Part shown: positions 12,900 through 23,714 of the stretch, piece by piece
Position numbering within the stretch: position 1 is the stretch's first letter
How the letters are laid out: every line of letters begins with the position of its first letter
Assembly: GCF_902686445.1 (NCBI RefSeq)
Contig: NC_062227.1
Coordinates: 24,110,777 to 24,174,776, forward strand
Direction of reading: 5' to 3'
Origin: Sciurus carolinensis
Lineage: Eukaryota; Chordata; Mammalia; Rodentia; Sciuridae
Length of the DNA: 64,000 nt
Notes under the pieces: model-generated
What the model was told of the DNA's origin: nothing
Seen by the model: the letters and a program-made list of their open reading frames with translations, nothing else
Databases searched by the model: none
Made by a program: the position numbers and the translations under genes

Positions 12900-13445
12900 C
12901 ATCATTCCCCCGCTACTGTCTATGCCTCACATAAGAGCTAGAACGACTGTTTTAAAATAGCAGTTAGAGCACAAAACTTCTACTCTGAGAAAACTCCCAC
13001 TGACTCCTCATCTCCCCCAAATTTAAGTCTGTGAAGTACAAACCCTTTTCCTGATTTCCAGTGGATTTCGAATCGTGGCTTTAAATATTTTCATTCTGAT
13101 AAGTATGATTTGACCCCTTTCTACCTCTCTCCATTGCAGCCCCTGTAAGCTCACCCTTGCTCATTCTTCTCCAGTGACAGTGGTTTCCTTGCTGGGAGAG
13201 GATGTTTCACACATCCTACTCCCTGTGTTTGTAGTTTCCATGCTCCTTTCTCAGTGCTCTTCTCCAGAAGTTCGCATGGTGTCGTCCTCATTTGCTCTAC
13301 CGTAGTCTTCTCAGTGTGGCCTTGTGTCCGCTCTAAGACAGCAATGCCCATCCCCCCAACCCTCTCTCCCCTGATCCAGTTCTCTTTTCTTCACCTGATG
13401 TAACCTATTGTATCTAATTTGCTTATAATCTGTCTCATCATATTG
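12900..13445 (+). mobile_element. L2 LINE 3' region
   Basis: Diverged but consistent with an L2 3' end: 'actcccactgactcctcat', 'tacctctctccattgcagc', 'gttcgcatggtgtcgtc', 'cttctcagtgtggcct' and 'ataatctgtctcatc'. Confidence 0.5.
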
Positions 13446-14196
13446 GTATTTTTTAATTAAATTTTTAAAAATTTTTACAGACTGCATTTTGATTCATTAT
13501 ACACAAATGGAGTACAACTTTTCATTTCTATGGTTGTACACAATGTAGATTCACACCATTCATGTAATCATACATATGAATAGGGTAATAATGTCTGTTT
13601 CATTCTACTGTCTTTTCTTCCTCCACCCCCTCCTGCCCCATTTTCCTCTACACCATCCAAAGTTCCTCCATTCCTGCCTCATTATGTATCATCATCCACT
13701 TATCTTGTTATCAGAGAAAACATTAGGCCTTTGGTTTTTTGGGACTGACCTACTTCACTTAGCATGATATTTTCCAACTTCATCCATTTACCAGCAAATG
13801 CCATAATTTTATTCTTCTTTATGACTGAGTAATATTTCATTGTGTATATATACCACAGTTTCTTTATCCATTCATTAATTGAAGGACATCTTGGTTGGTT
13901 CCACAATCTAGCTATTGTGATTGAACTGCTATGAACATTGATGTGGCTGCATCACTGTATTATGCTGATTTTAAGTCCTTTGGGTATAAACCAAAGAGTG
14001 GGCTAGCTGGGTCAAATGGTGGTTCCATTCTAAGTTTTCTGAGGAACCTCCATACTACTTTCCAGAGTGGCTGCACCGATTTGCAACTCCACCAGCAATG
14101 TAGAAGTGTGCCTTTTTCCCTCACATCCACGCCAACACTTATTACTGCTTGTGTTCTTGATAATAGCCATTCTAATTGGAGTTAGATGAAATCTTA
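13446..14196 (-). mobile_element. 5'-truncated L1, about 750 bp
   Basis: Minus-strand L1. The plus strand shows the A/T-rich 3' end, 'ttttacagactgcattttg', then 3'UTR 'ttcattatacacaaatgg' and a pyrimidine-rich tract, followed by the C-terminal end of ORF2. The minus frames at 13700-13906 and 14030-14275 give WNQPRCPSINEWIKKLWYIY and related residues typical of the ORF2 C-terminus. Homology stops near 14196. The 3'UTR lacks the telomere-like hexamers of the younger copies. Confidence 0.85.
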
Positions 14197-14346
14197 AGTT
14201 CCGTGAGAGTCGGGACTCCCAGAGAGCATTCCAGGAGCCAAGAACAGTGTCTGCTATGTTGCCAGTACATAACATGTATTTGCTGAATGCATGAATAAAT
14301 GCAGGAATGAATGAGTCACCCTTCTCTGCATCTACTCACTACATGT

Positions 14347-14640
14347 TGGGCATCCCTTATTCGAAATGCTTGGGACCAGAAATGTTTCAGATTTCAGACT
14401 TTTTCAGATTTTGAAATATTTGCATATACATAATTGGTCAGGGCTGAAGTCTAGACACCAACTTTATTTATGTTTCTCATATACACAGCCTGAAGACCAT
14501 TTTGTGCATATTTTTTAGTGTACCTGCATTTTGACTGACCTGTTGCATGAGGTTAGGTGTTGAATTTTCCACTTGCGGCATCATGTGGGAGTTTGGGAGG
14601 TTTTGGAGTTTGGATTTTTAAAGTAGAGATGTACACCTGA
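14347..14640 (+). mobile_element. MER2-like (Tigger) DNA transposon
   Basis: Begins 'gggcatcccttattcgaaat' and continues 'cttgggaccagaaatgttt', 'atatttgcatatacataat', then ends 'gagtttggattttt'. This matches the MER2-type non-autonomous pogo/Tigger element well. Confidence 0.75.
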
Positions 14641-14644
14641 AGTA

Positions 14645-14978
14645 TCTGTATGTAGTGTGTCCTTCCGAGTGCTTCCCATGCCCATGTTCTTTCCTTGCGT
14701 TCTCATGACCATGACCCCAATGAACCTTCCACCTGCAGACACGTCACTAACCTCTCATTTCTACTCAGTCCACCTCTCAAATCCACCCTGAACACTGATG
14801 TCAGTTAGTATTCTGAAAGTCATTTTCACCTACAACTGAAATAGGAAAATGTTCAGGATCATTCTGTACAGGATCACTCTGAAAAGCCCAAGTTATTCCC
14901 AATTGCCTTTAATATAAGTACAAACTCCTTCACTTGATTTCAGTGGATCTCCCATCAAGTATTAAAATATTTTCAAAT
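14645..14978. other. Non-genic, faint L2-like sequence
   Basis: Phrases such as 'gtacaaactccttcact' fit an L2 interior, but divergence is too high for a firm call. Confidence 0.3.
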
Positions 14979-14989
14979 TTTATTTTCCT

Positions 14990-15311
14990 TTTTTAAAGAA
15001 TTTGTTTATTTCTATTCATTGTACACAAATAGGGTACAACTGTTGTTTCTCTGGTTGTACACGAAGTAGAGTTGCACCATTTGTGTAATCATACATGTAC
15101 ATAGGGCAAAGATGTCTGTCTCATTCTGTTATTTTTCCTTCCCCCACCCCTCCCACCCCTCTTTTTCCTCTATACAATCCATCCTTCCTCCATTCTTGCC
15201 TCCCTCCCACCCCCCATTATGTGTCATCATCCACTTATCAAAGAGATCATTCGGCCTTTGGTTTTGGGGGATTGGTTTATCTCACTTAGCATGATATTCT
15301 CCAACTTCCAA
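14990..15311 (-). mobile_element. 5'-truncated L1, about 320 bp
   Basis: Minus-strand L1 3'UTR plus the last codons of ORF2 ('tgggggattggtttatctc', 'acttagcatgatattctcca'). A 10-bp direct repeat, ttattttcct, flanks it at 14980-14989 and 15312-15321. The C-rich tract at 15140-15170 is the complement of the L1 G-rich 3'UTR tract. No telomere-like hexamers are present. Confidence 0.85.
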
Positions 15312-15321
15312 TTATTTTCCT

Positions 15322-17139
15322 AAATGAAGGTTTCTTTCCTCTGTCTCTAGACTATTTGAGGCCCATTTTAAAGTACAGTCTTACATTCTTGCACCAGTCT
15401 CTCCAAATTTGGCTTGTTATAAGCCTTAGCCCAGCTCAGAGATAACCCCTTGAACTTGAACCCCTTCCTCTCTGTATGATTTGCTTTTCACCTAATCACA
15501 TGACACGGGCTCAAGAAATTTTTCTACTGTGTTTAAAAAATTCTGGCTTCATTTTTATGATTCCAGTTATCTTTTAATTTGTTTTAGTTTTGCTCCTCCT
15601 AGGATATAATAAATTGAGTTATTGGTAATTAAGTCATTTAATATGACTATTAATCAGGATAGACTAGGTTATGCACAGTAGTCAAGTAACCCCCAGATCT
15701 CAGTGGCTTAATAGAGCAGAGATTACTTTCTCTGTGACTACTTATCTAATGCAGACGGGGGTAGTTTGCTCTTTCATAGTTCCTCAGAGATTCAGGCCAA
15801 CATGTACTGCAGCATCTAGCTTAGGAGATTCATGGTCACGGTAGTGGTGGGGGGGGCAGGGTGTTAAGAGGGTGAAGAATTAATTCAGGTCTTAAACACT
15901 TTAGATCGAATGTGACACTTGTCACCCACACCTTTAGCCTTTTGACCTGAGAAACAATGGTTCCACCTAACTGTAAAGGGGCTATGAAGTGGGAGAGCAC
16001 ATAGTTAACAGCAAAATATTTATAACATGAATAATGCAACAGGTATTTTCACAAATTGGTCCACATGACTTAGGATGGACTGGGAAGCAGATCAACTTTA
16101 GGGTAGCAGCTGACTGTTATATGTAGCTGAGAGGCACTGTGTAATATATTTGCATATTGGGAATAAGCATCTCCCTCCTGTGATTTAATTTAAGGTGAAA
16201 GCTCAATTCAATGGCCAAACTCTAACAAGTTTATTTTTATGTCTTGGAGTGAAGAATCAACTAGTGTTGGTTCTTGTGTACACAAAGTCACTATTTTAAA
16301 AACTTCTTTGCAAAAATCTTAAAAGATTTTCATATATCCCCAAATGACTATGGATATCATCTCCTTATTTAATGTATGACTGATGCCTGGTTAGAAAAAA
16401 ATGTCACTTTCTTAGCCTCTCTTGTTGGCAATTTAATGGGAAATTGTAACACTTGGTATGTCACTCAATCTCTGCAGAAGGATTTTTAGGTCAGAAGTGC
16501 ACTCCTCAGTCCCCCTGCTGAAGCGACAAGATCTATAATCAGTTAATGAAATGTTTTCATGAATCATGACTAGGGTATTTCTCTCAAATGTAACTGAAAT
16601 AGTGCAGCCTATTCTGGCTCGAAAAGATAAAGCTGTGTGCAAACTTATTATGCAGCAAAGAATAGCTTCCTGTTCATTACGTTCCAACCACACTTGGTAG
16701 GCTTGCATTGGGAGAAGTCAAACTTGGAGTAATGGGTGGGTTCCTTTTTGAGATGTAGATTTCTGGGTCATAAGGCAGGCTTTTAGCAGGCACTGCTGAA
16801 GTCCTGTAGCTATTCTTTACTATGTGCCAAACAATATTCCTATTGCCTTTTAGAGTTGGGATTTTCTAATTGCAACTTTTGAAATACTTTCTTCCATCCT
16901 ATGAAGTAAGATTTAAAAAGAATCTTTATAATTTTCATGTAGAGACCTGTATAATTCCTTTCTCCCCCAACCCTTTCCTCCCCTCTTCTTCTTTCATCCA
17001 TTTATTTTTCACCTTTCAGATTGAGTACAGAGGGTTGGCTTAAGTACTGATAGCATGGAGATTATTACCATTGGCTAATATAAAGTTTGCCTCTTGTTTG
17101 TTAGTTCAATAGTTTGTTTTTACTTTTTCAAATTAAATT
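15322..17139. other. Non-genic stretch, no clear feature
   Basis: Frames of 67 codons (15836-16039 minus) and 91 codons (16433-16708 minus) were read. Neither resembles a known family. Old repeat remnants are likely but not identifiable by eye. Confidence 0.4.
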
Positions 17140-17338
17140 TAAATTTTTTGGTACCGAGGATCAAACCCTGCGGTGCTGAATGACTGAGTCACATCCTCAG
17201 TCCTTTTTATGTTTTATTTTGAGACAGAGTCTGTCCAAGTAGCTTAGGGCCCTGCTAGAGGATAGCCTTGAAATTGTGACTCTCCTGCCTCACCTCCTGC
17301 ATTGCTGGGATTGCATGTGTCACTGTACCCAGTTTGAG
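17140..17338 (-). mobile_element. B1-dID dimeric SINE, diverged
   Basis: Reverse-strand dimer. The ID part is 'ggtaccgaggatcaaaccc' with 'gagtcacatcctcagtcc'. The linker is 'ttttattttgagacagagt'. The B1 part is 'agcttagggccctgctaga' through 'gctgggattgcatgtgtc' to 'actgtacccag'. Confidence 0.8.
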
Positions 17339-17556
17339 TTTGTTTTTTAAATTAGTCATTTTTATTAGTATATTCACAGTCTTTCTTCACCACTACAGGA
17401 AAACATTTAAAACTTTTAAATTTGATATGCATCTTTGTAATGCATCTTTGTATTTGCATGCCTTCTTGTGAAATGCATGTTGTTTTTTGTAGACAGTTTT
17501 AGTTTTTGTAAATAGCATTTTGGTTCTCATTCTATTTCCTATCATGTTTCTGAGGT

Positions 17557-17567
17557 CCATATAGGTA

Positions 17568-17569
<2 letters not shown>
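17557..17569. repeat. L1 target-site duplication, left copy
   Basis: The 13-bp ccatataggtatt abuts the poly(T) that is the minus-strand L1 poly(A) tail. An identical copy lies at 23702-23714. The exact boundary is ambiguous by the Ts shared with the tail. Confidence 0.92.
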
Positions 17570-17594
<25 letters not shown>

Positions 17595-17600
<6 letters not shown>

Positions 17601-17793
17601 TTACGTTTACATAGGGTAATGATGTTTATTATATTTTTCCCCTCCCCCCACCCCTCCCACCCCTCCCACCCCTCCCACCCCTCTTTTCCCTCTACACAGT
17701 CCTTCTTTCCTTCATTCTTACTGCTCTCCTTAGCCTAACTCTAAACCTAACCCTAAACCTAATGCTAGCCCCTCCCACCCCCATTATATGTCC
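17595..17793 (-). other. L1 3'UTR: G-rich tract and telomere-like hexamers
   Basis: On the plus strand a C-rich tract at 17637-17688 repeats a 9-bp ccctcccac unit about four times. Its complement is a run of G3-G4 blocks, the G-quadruplex-prone tract typical of L1 3'UTRs. At 17733-17763 the complement reads as degenerate TTAGGG-type hexamers (ttaggt, ttaggg, ttaggt, ttagag, ttaggc). The same array, better preserved, is in the U6/L1 chimera near 47307. Confidence 0.75.
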
Positions 17794-20700
17794 TCATCCG
17801 CTTATCAGCGAGATCATTTGTCCTTTAGTTTTTTGAAATTGGCTTATCTCACTTAGCATGATATTCTCCAATTTCGACCATTTGCCTACAAATGCCATAA
17901 TTTTATCATTCTTCATTGCGGAGTAATATTCCATTGTATAAATATGCCACAGTTTCTTTATCCATTCATCAACTGAAGGGCATCTAGGTTGGTTCCACAA
18001 TCTGGCTATGGTGAATTGAGCAGCAATGAACATTGATGTGGCTGTATCTCTGTAGTATGCTGATTTTAAGTCCTTTGGGTATAGGCCAAGGAGTGGGATA
18101 GCTGGGTCAAATGGTGTTTCCATTCCAAGCTTTCTGAGGAATCTCCACACTGCTTTCCAGAGTGGTTGCACTAATTTGCAACCCACCAGCAATGTATGAG
18201 TGTTCCTTTTTCACCACATCCTCGCCAACACCTATTGTTGCTTGTATTCTTGATAATCGCCATTCTAATTGGGGTGAGATGAAATCTTAGGGTGGTTTTG
18301 ATTTGCATTTCCCTTATTACTAGGGATGTTGAACATTTTTTCATATATCTGGTGATTACTTGTACATCTTCTTCTGTGAAGTGTCTGTTCATTTCCTTAG
18401 CCCATTTGTTGATTGGATTATTTGTATTCTTCGTGTAGAGTTTTTTGAGTTCTTTATAGATTCTGGAAATTAGCGCTCTATCTGAGGTATGGTTGGCAAA
18501 GATATTCTCCCACTCTGTAGGCTCTCTCTTCACATTTCTGATAGTTTCCTTTGCTGAGAGAAAGCTTTTTAGTTTGAATCTATCCCAGTTGTTTATTCTT
18601 GCTTTATTTCTTGTGCTATGGGAGTCCTGTTAAGGAAATCTGATCCTGAGCCAACAAGTTGAAGATTTGACCTACTTTTTCTTCTATAAGATGCAGGGTC
18701 TCTGGTCTGATTCCGAGGTCCTTGATCCATTTTGAGTTGAGTTTTGTGTAGGGTGAGAGATAGGGGTTTAGTTTCATTCTATTGCATATAGTTTTTCCAG
18801 TTTTCCCCAGCACCATTGTTGAAGAGGCTATCTTTTCCTCCATTGCATATTGTTGGAACCTTTGTCTAGTATGAGAAAATTGTATTTATTTGGGTTTGTG
18901 TCCATGTCCTCTATTCTGTACCATTGATCTACCTGTCTATTTTGGTACCAATACCATGCCGTTTTTGTTACTATTGCTTTGTAGTAGAGTTGAAGATCTG
19001 GTATTGCAATACCCCCTGCTTCGCTCTTGCTACTGAGGATTGCTTTAGCTATTCTAGGTTTTTTATTCTTCCAGATGAATTTCATAATTGCTTGCTCTAT
19101 TTCTGCAAGGTACATCATTGGGATTTTAATTGGAATTGCATTGAATCTGTATAGAACTTTAGGTAGTATAGCCATTTTGACGATATTAATTCTGCCTATC
19201 CAGGAACATGGGAGATCTTTCCATCTTCTAAGGTTTTCTTGAATTTCTTTCTTTAGTGTTCTGTAGTTCTCATTGTAGAGGTCTTTCACCTCTTTTGTGA
19301 GATTGATTCCCAAGTATTTTATTTTTTTCGATGCTATTGTGAATGGAGTAGTTTTCCTAATTTCTCTTTCTGAAGATTCATCACTTATGTATAAAAATGC
19401 ATTGGATTTATGAGCATTGATCTTGTAACCTGCTACTTTACTGAATTCACTTATGAGTTCTAAAAGTTTTCTGGTGGAATTTCCAGGTTCCTCTAAATAT
19501 ATAATCATGTCATCAGCGAACAGGGATAGTTTGAGTTCTTCTTTTCCTATTCGTATCCCTTTAATTTCTTTGGTTTGTCTGATTGCTCTGGCTAGAGTCT
19601 CAAGGACGATGTTGAATAGAAGCGGTGAAAGAGGGCATCCCTGCCTTGTTCCAGTTTTTAGGGGGAACGCTTTCAGTTTTCACCATTTAGAATGATATTA
19701 GCCATGGGCTTAGCGTAGATGGCCTTTATAATGTTTAGGAATGTTCCCATTACCCCAATTTTTTCTAGTGTTTTGAGCATGAAGGGATGCTGTATTTTAT
19801 CAAATGCTTTTTCTGCATCTATTGAAATAATCATATGATTCTTAACTTTAAGTCTGTTGATATGGTGAATGACATTTATTGATTTCCGAATGTTGAACCA
19901 ACCTTGCATCCCTGGGATAAAACCCACTTGATCGTGGTGCACTATCTTTTTAATATATATTTGTATGCGATTTGCTAAAATTTTGTTGAGAATTTTTGCA
20001 TCGATGTTCATTAAGGATATTGGTCTGAAATTTTCCTTCCTCGATGTGTCTCTGTCTGGTTTAGGTATCAGGGTGATATTGGCTTCATAGAACGAGTTTG
20101 GTAGGGTTCCCTCCTCTTCTATTTCATGGAATAGTTTGAGGAGTATTGGAATGAGCTCTTCTTTAAAGGTTTTATAGAACTCGGCTGAGAACCCATCTGG
20201 TCCTGGACTTTTCTTTGTTGGTAGGCTTTTGATGACCTCTTCTATTTCATTGCTTGAAATTGGTTTATTTAAGTTGTGTATGTCCTCCTCGTTCAGTTTA
20301 GGTAGTTCATATGTCTCTAGAAATTTGTTGATGTCTTCAAGGTTTTCTGTTTTGTTGGAGTATAGATTTTCAAAATAGCTTCTAATTATGTTTGTATTTC
20401 ACTCGTGTCTGTTGTGATGTTTCCTTGTTCATTCCGAATTTTAGTAATTTGAGTTTTCTCCCTCTTTCTCTTTGTTAGTGTGGCTAAGGGTTTATCAATT
20501 TTATTTATTTTTTCAAAGAACCAACTATTTATTTTATTAATTTTTCCGATTGTTTCTTTTGTTTCGATTTCGTTGATTTCGGCTCTGATTTTAACTATTT
20601 CCTGTCTTCTACTACTTTTGGTATTGGTCTGCTCTTCTTTTTCTAGTGCTTTGAGCTGTAGTGTTAAGTCGTTTATTTGTTGATTTCTACTTCTTTTTTG

Positions 20701-21637
20701 AATGCACCCCATGAAATAAATCTTCCTCTAAGTACTGCTTTCATAGTGTCCCAGAGATTTTGATATGATGTGTCTTTGTTCTCGTTTACTTCTAAGAATT
20801 TTTTTATTTCCCTCCTGATGTCTTCTGTTATCCATTCATCATATAATAGTGTATTATTTAGTCTCCAGGTATTGGAGAAGTTTCTGTTTTTTATTCTGTC
20901 ATTTATTTCTAATTTCAATCCATTATGATCTGATAGAGTACAAGGTAGTATCTCTATCTTCTTGTATTTACTAACAGTAGCTTTGTGGCATAAAATATGG
21001 TCTATTTTAGAGAAGGATCCATGTGCTGCTGAGAAGAAAGTGTATTCATTCTTTGTTGGATGGTATATTCTATATATGTCCGTTAAGTCTAAATTGCTGA
21101 TTGTGTTGTTGAGATCTATAGTTTCTTTATTCAATTTTTGTTTGGACGATCTATCCAGTGGTGAGAGAGGTGTGTTAAAATCGCCTAGTATGATTGTGTT
21201 GTGGTCTATTTGATTTCTGGAATTGAGAAGGATTTGTTTGACGTACGTGGATGAGCCAATGTTCGGGGCATAGATATTTATGATTGTTATGTCTTGCTGA
21301 TTTATGCTTCCCTTAAGCAGCATGTAATGTCCTTCTTTATCCCTTCTGACTAGTTTTGGTTTGAAGTCCACATTATCTGAGATGAGGATGGATACTCCAG
21401 CTTTTTTGCTGTGTCCGTGTGCATGGTATGTTTTTCCCCATCCTTTCACCTTTAGTCTATGGGTGTCTCTTTCTATGAGATGAGTTTCTTGCAGGCAGCA
21501 TATTGTTGGATTTTTCTTTTAATCCAATCTGCCAGTCTGTGTCTTTTGATTGATGAATTCAGGCCATTAACATTCAGGGTTATTATTGTGATATGATTTG
21601 TATTCCCAGTCAATTGACTCATATTTGTTTTTGACAT
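17794..21637 (-). pseudogene. L1 ORF2 (endonuclease/reverse transcriptase), broken
   Basis: ORF2 encodes the L1 endonuclease and reverse transcriptase used for target-primed reverse transcription. The start ATG is at 21637-21635, 31 bp after the ORF1 stop. In the segment 21449-20673 the apurinic-type endonuclease shows ILGDFN (residues 87-92 of that frame), SKIDH (147-151) and LSDHN (172-176). The reverse-transcriptase motif FADD is encoded at 19520-19509. The C-terminal Cys-rich part shows RCWRGCG and HCWW near 18230-18190, and the last frame ends at 17794. Frame breaks lie near 21500, 20695, 20388, 19675, 18835, 18620 and 18190. Those near 20695 and 19675 look like one-base losses in A-runs. 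No catalytic motif is obviously mutated in the pieces read, but no full-length protein can be made from this sequence. Confidence 0.93.
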
Positions 21638-21668
21638 GATTTGGTTTCTCCTTTATTTGGCTATTCCT

Positions 21669-22714
21669 TTAGGCTAGCGCCTCCTGTTGCTGATTTGCAT
21701 CGTTGTTTTTCATCTCTTCCTCATGGAATATTTTGCTGAGAATGTTCTGTAATGCTGGCTTTCTTTTTGTAAATTCCTTTAGCTTTTGTTTATCATGGAA
21801 GGATCTTATTTCATCGTCAAATTTGAAGGTAAGTTTTGCTGGGTATAAGATTCTTGGTTGGCATCCATTTTCTTTCAGGGCTTGGTATATGTTGTTCCAG
21901 GCCCTTCTAGCTTTTAGGGTCTGGATTGAAAAATCTGCTGATATTCTTATTGGTTTCCCTCTGAATGTAATTTGATTCTTTTCTCTCGCGGCCTTTAAAA
22001 TTCTGTCTTTATTTTGTATGTTAGGTATTTTCATAATAATGTGCCTTGGTGTGGGTCTGTTGTAATTTTGTATGTTTGGAGTTCTATAAGCCTCTTGTAC
22101 TTGGTTTTCCATTTCGTTCTTCAGATTTGGGAAATTTTCTGTTATTATTTCATTGAATAGATTGTTCATTCCTTTGGTTTGTTTCTCTAAGCCTTCCTCA
22201 ATCCCAATAATTCTCAAATTTGGCCTTTTCATGATATCCCATAGTTCTTGGAGATTCTGTTCATGATTTCTTACCATCTTCTCTGTTTGTTCCACTTTGT
22301 TTTCAAGGTTAATATTTTGTCTTCAATGTCTGAGGTTCTGTCTTCCAGGTGTTCTATCCTATTGGTTATGCTTTCTATGGAGTTTTTAACTTGGTTTATT
22401 GTTTCCTTCATTTCAAGGATTTCAGTTTGGTTTTTTTTCAGTATCTCTAACTCTTTATTGAAATGATCTCTTGCTTCCCGTATTTGGTCTTTTAACTGTT
22501 GATTGGTGCGATCATTTAATGCCTGCATTTGCTCTTTCATCTCCTCCTTCAATGCCTGCATTTGCTCTTTCATCTCCTCATTAGCTTCCCTGATCGTTTT
22601 AATTACGTACATTCTGAACTCCCTTTCTGACATTTCTTCTGCTCTGCTGTCATTGGGTTTTATTGATGTAGTATCTAGGTTTGTTTGGGACATTTTCTTC
22701 CCTTGTTTTCTCAT
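21669..22714 (-). pseudogene. L1 ORF1 (RNA-binding coiled-coil protein), frameshifted
   Basis: ORF1 is the trimeric nucleic-acid chaperone that coats L1 RNA. The first 147 codons (22714-22271) start MRKQGKKMSQTNLD and run into a long heptad-rich coiled coil (about residues 45-135). The second part (22295-21669) carries the RRM and C-terminal domain, with NLRIIGIEEG, then YNRPTPRHIIMK and ILYPAKLTFKF, ending in TAA at 21671-21669. The two frames overlap at 22271-22295, consistent with loss of one base near 22295. Combined length fits the usual 340-370 residues. A 33-bp tandem duplication inside the coiled coil (22518-22583) repeats an 11-residue block. Confidence 0.93.
22518..22583 (-). repeat. 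33-bp tandem duplication in ORF1 coiled coil
   Basis: Two adjacent 33-bp units (22518-22550, 22551-22583), nearly identical, encode two EEMKEQMQALK-like blocks. The 11-residue length is one hendecad, so the coiled-coil register can be kept. Confidence 0.9.
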
Positions 22715-23172
22715 AATGGTCAGTTGTCAGTGGGACCCTGAGATATTGCAGTTTTCCACTATTGGCTTATAGTGTCCCAGTAGATTTCCAGTGTATCACC
22801 TCCCAGCCTTCAGTAGCCTGATGTCTTGGAGGAATCTGATAAAGCAGCTCATTCGAAGAATACTGCCCCTAGCCCCCTACTGGTTCCACGTTTTGGAACT
22901 GGCTCTGTGCGGAAATGCTCTCACTGTGGGCCTGCACCGTGCAGCTGGCCGTGTGGGAAGAGCCCACTGCCGGAGTGTGGAAGACTACCTTGGGAAGACT
23001 CAAGCTGCCCTGCCCGGCTCTGCTAAGCCACCTCTATCTGGGCCTGCCACCCGGGCTGAGCTTTACCCAGTGGGCAGACTCACCCGTGGCTCCACTTCAG
23101 TCCGAGTCTCTCAATGCCTCCCCTTCTTAACTCCTGGGTTCTGGAGCGACCGGGGGTGCAGTCTCCCTCTAG

Positions 23173-23184
23173 GCCGCCATCTTG
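23173..23184 (-). promoter_or_regulatory. YY1-type site, inner monomer
   Basis: gccgccatcttg on the plus strand, i.e. CAAGATGGCGGC in L1 sense. It matches the YY1 consensus. The equivalent site lies 459 bp away in the outer monomer. Confidence 0.7.
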
Positions 23185-23631
23185 GATCGCCCCGTGAAGA
23201 GAGCCCGCAGCCGGAGTGGGCAGAGCCGCCTGAAGAGGTCTCCGGCTGCCCTGTCCTTATCCCTGAGGCTGACTGCAGATCGAGCCTCTCCGCTGGTTCT
23301 TTGCAGGAGTACACTGCACTGCAGCAGCTCCGGGACTCGGAGCGTGCTCTGTTCAGACAGGCTCTCACTAGCGGGCCAGTTCCGTTCCGAGAACCTGGAG
23401 AAGCTGGCTGTGTGGGCGGGGCCCACCGCCGGAGTGCGCAGGACTGCCTGTGGATGACTCTAGCTGCCCTGCCCGGCTCCGATAAGCCACCTCTATCTGG
23501 GCCTGCCACCTGGGCCGAGCTTTACCCAGTGGGCAGACTCACCCGTGGCTCCACTTCAGTCCGAGTCTCTCAATGCCTCCCCTTCTTAACTCCTGGGTTC
23601 TGGAGCGACCGGGGGTGCAGTCTCCCTCTAG

Positions 23632-23643
23632 GCCGCCATCTTG
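23632..23643 (-). promoter_or_regulatory. YY1-type site, outer monomer
   Basis: Identical to the site at 23173-23184 and lying 58-70 bp inside the L1 5' end. In primate L1 a YY1 site close to the 5' end directs accurate initiation. The same role is inferred here. Confidence 0.7.
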
Positions 23644-23701
23644 GATCGCCCCGTGAAGAGAGCCCGCAGCCGGAGTGGGCAGTGCCGCCTGAAGAGGTCT
23701 C

Positions 23702-23714
23702 CCATATAGGTATT
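23702..23714. repeat. L1 target-site duplication, right copy
   Basis: ccatataggtatt, identical to 17557-17569. It marks the 5' junction of the full-length L1. Confidence 0.92.

Larger units (their letters stand above)
17570..23701 (-). mobile_element. Full-length LINE-1 with target duplication
   Basis: A complete L1 of about 6.1 kb in minus orientation. In sense order: 5'UTR of tandem monomers (23701 to about 22715), ORF1 (22714-21669), a 31-bp spacer, ORF2 (21637-17794), a short 3'UTR, and a poly(A) tail seen as T-run at 17570-17590. Both ends are defined by an identical 13-bp target-site duplication, so the 5' end is genuine. The first base inside the duplication is in the middle of a 5'UTR monomer, as expected for monomeric L1 promoters where start positions vary. 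Perfect duplication and a full-length structure suggest a fairly recent insertion. The copy cannot be autonomous, because ORF1 has one frameshift and ORF2 at least seven frame breaks. Several of these are single-base contractions in A-runs, so some could be assembly errors. Confidence 0.95.
22715..23701 (-). promoter_or_regulatory. L1 5'UTR promoter with 459-bp monomers
   Basis: GC- and CpG-rich. A unit from about 22944 to 23402 is repeated from 23403 to 23701, where the second copy is cut by the insertion boundary. All alignable landmarks are offset by exactly 459 bp, for example ctctatctgg at 23032 and 23491. Within the units the sense strand contains CAAGATGGCGGC at 23184-23173 and 23643-23632, matching the YY1 core that sets the transcription start in primate L1s. 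The promoter role is inferred from position and from known monomeric L1 promoters. Confidence 0.8.

Noticed and set aside
17794..21637. Autonomously active L1
   Set aside because: At least seven frame disruptions in ORF2 and one in ORF1 prevent full-length proteins from the sequence as given.
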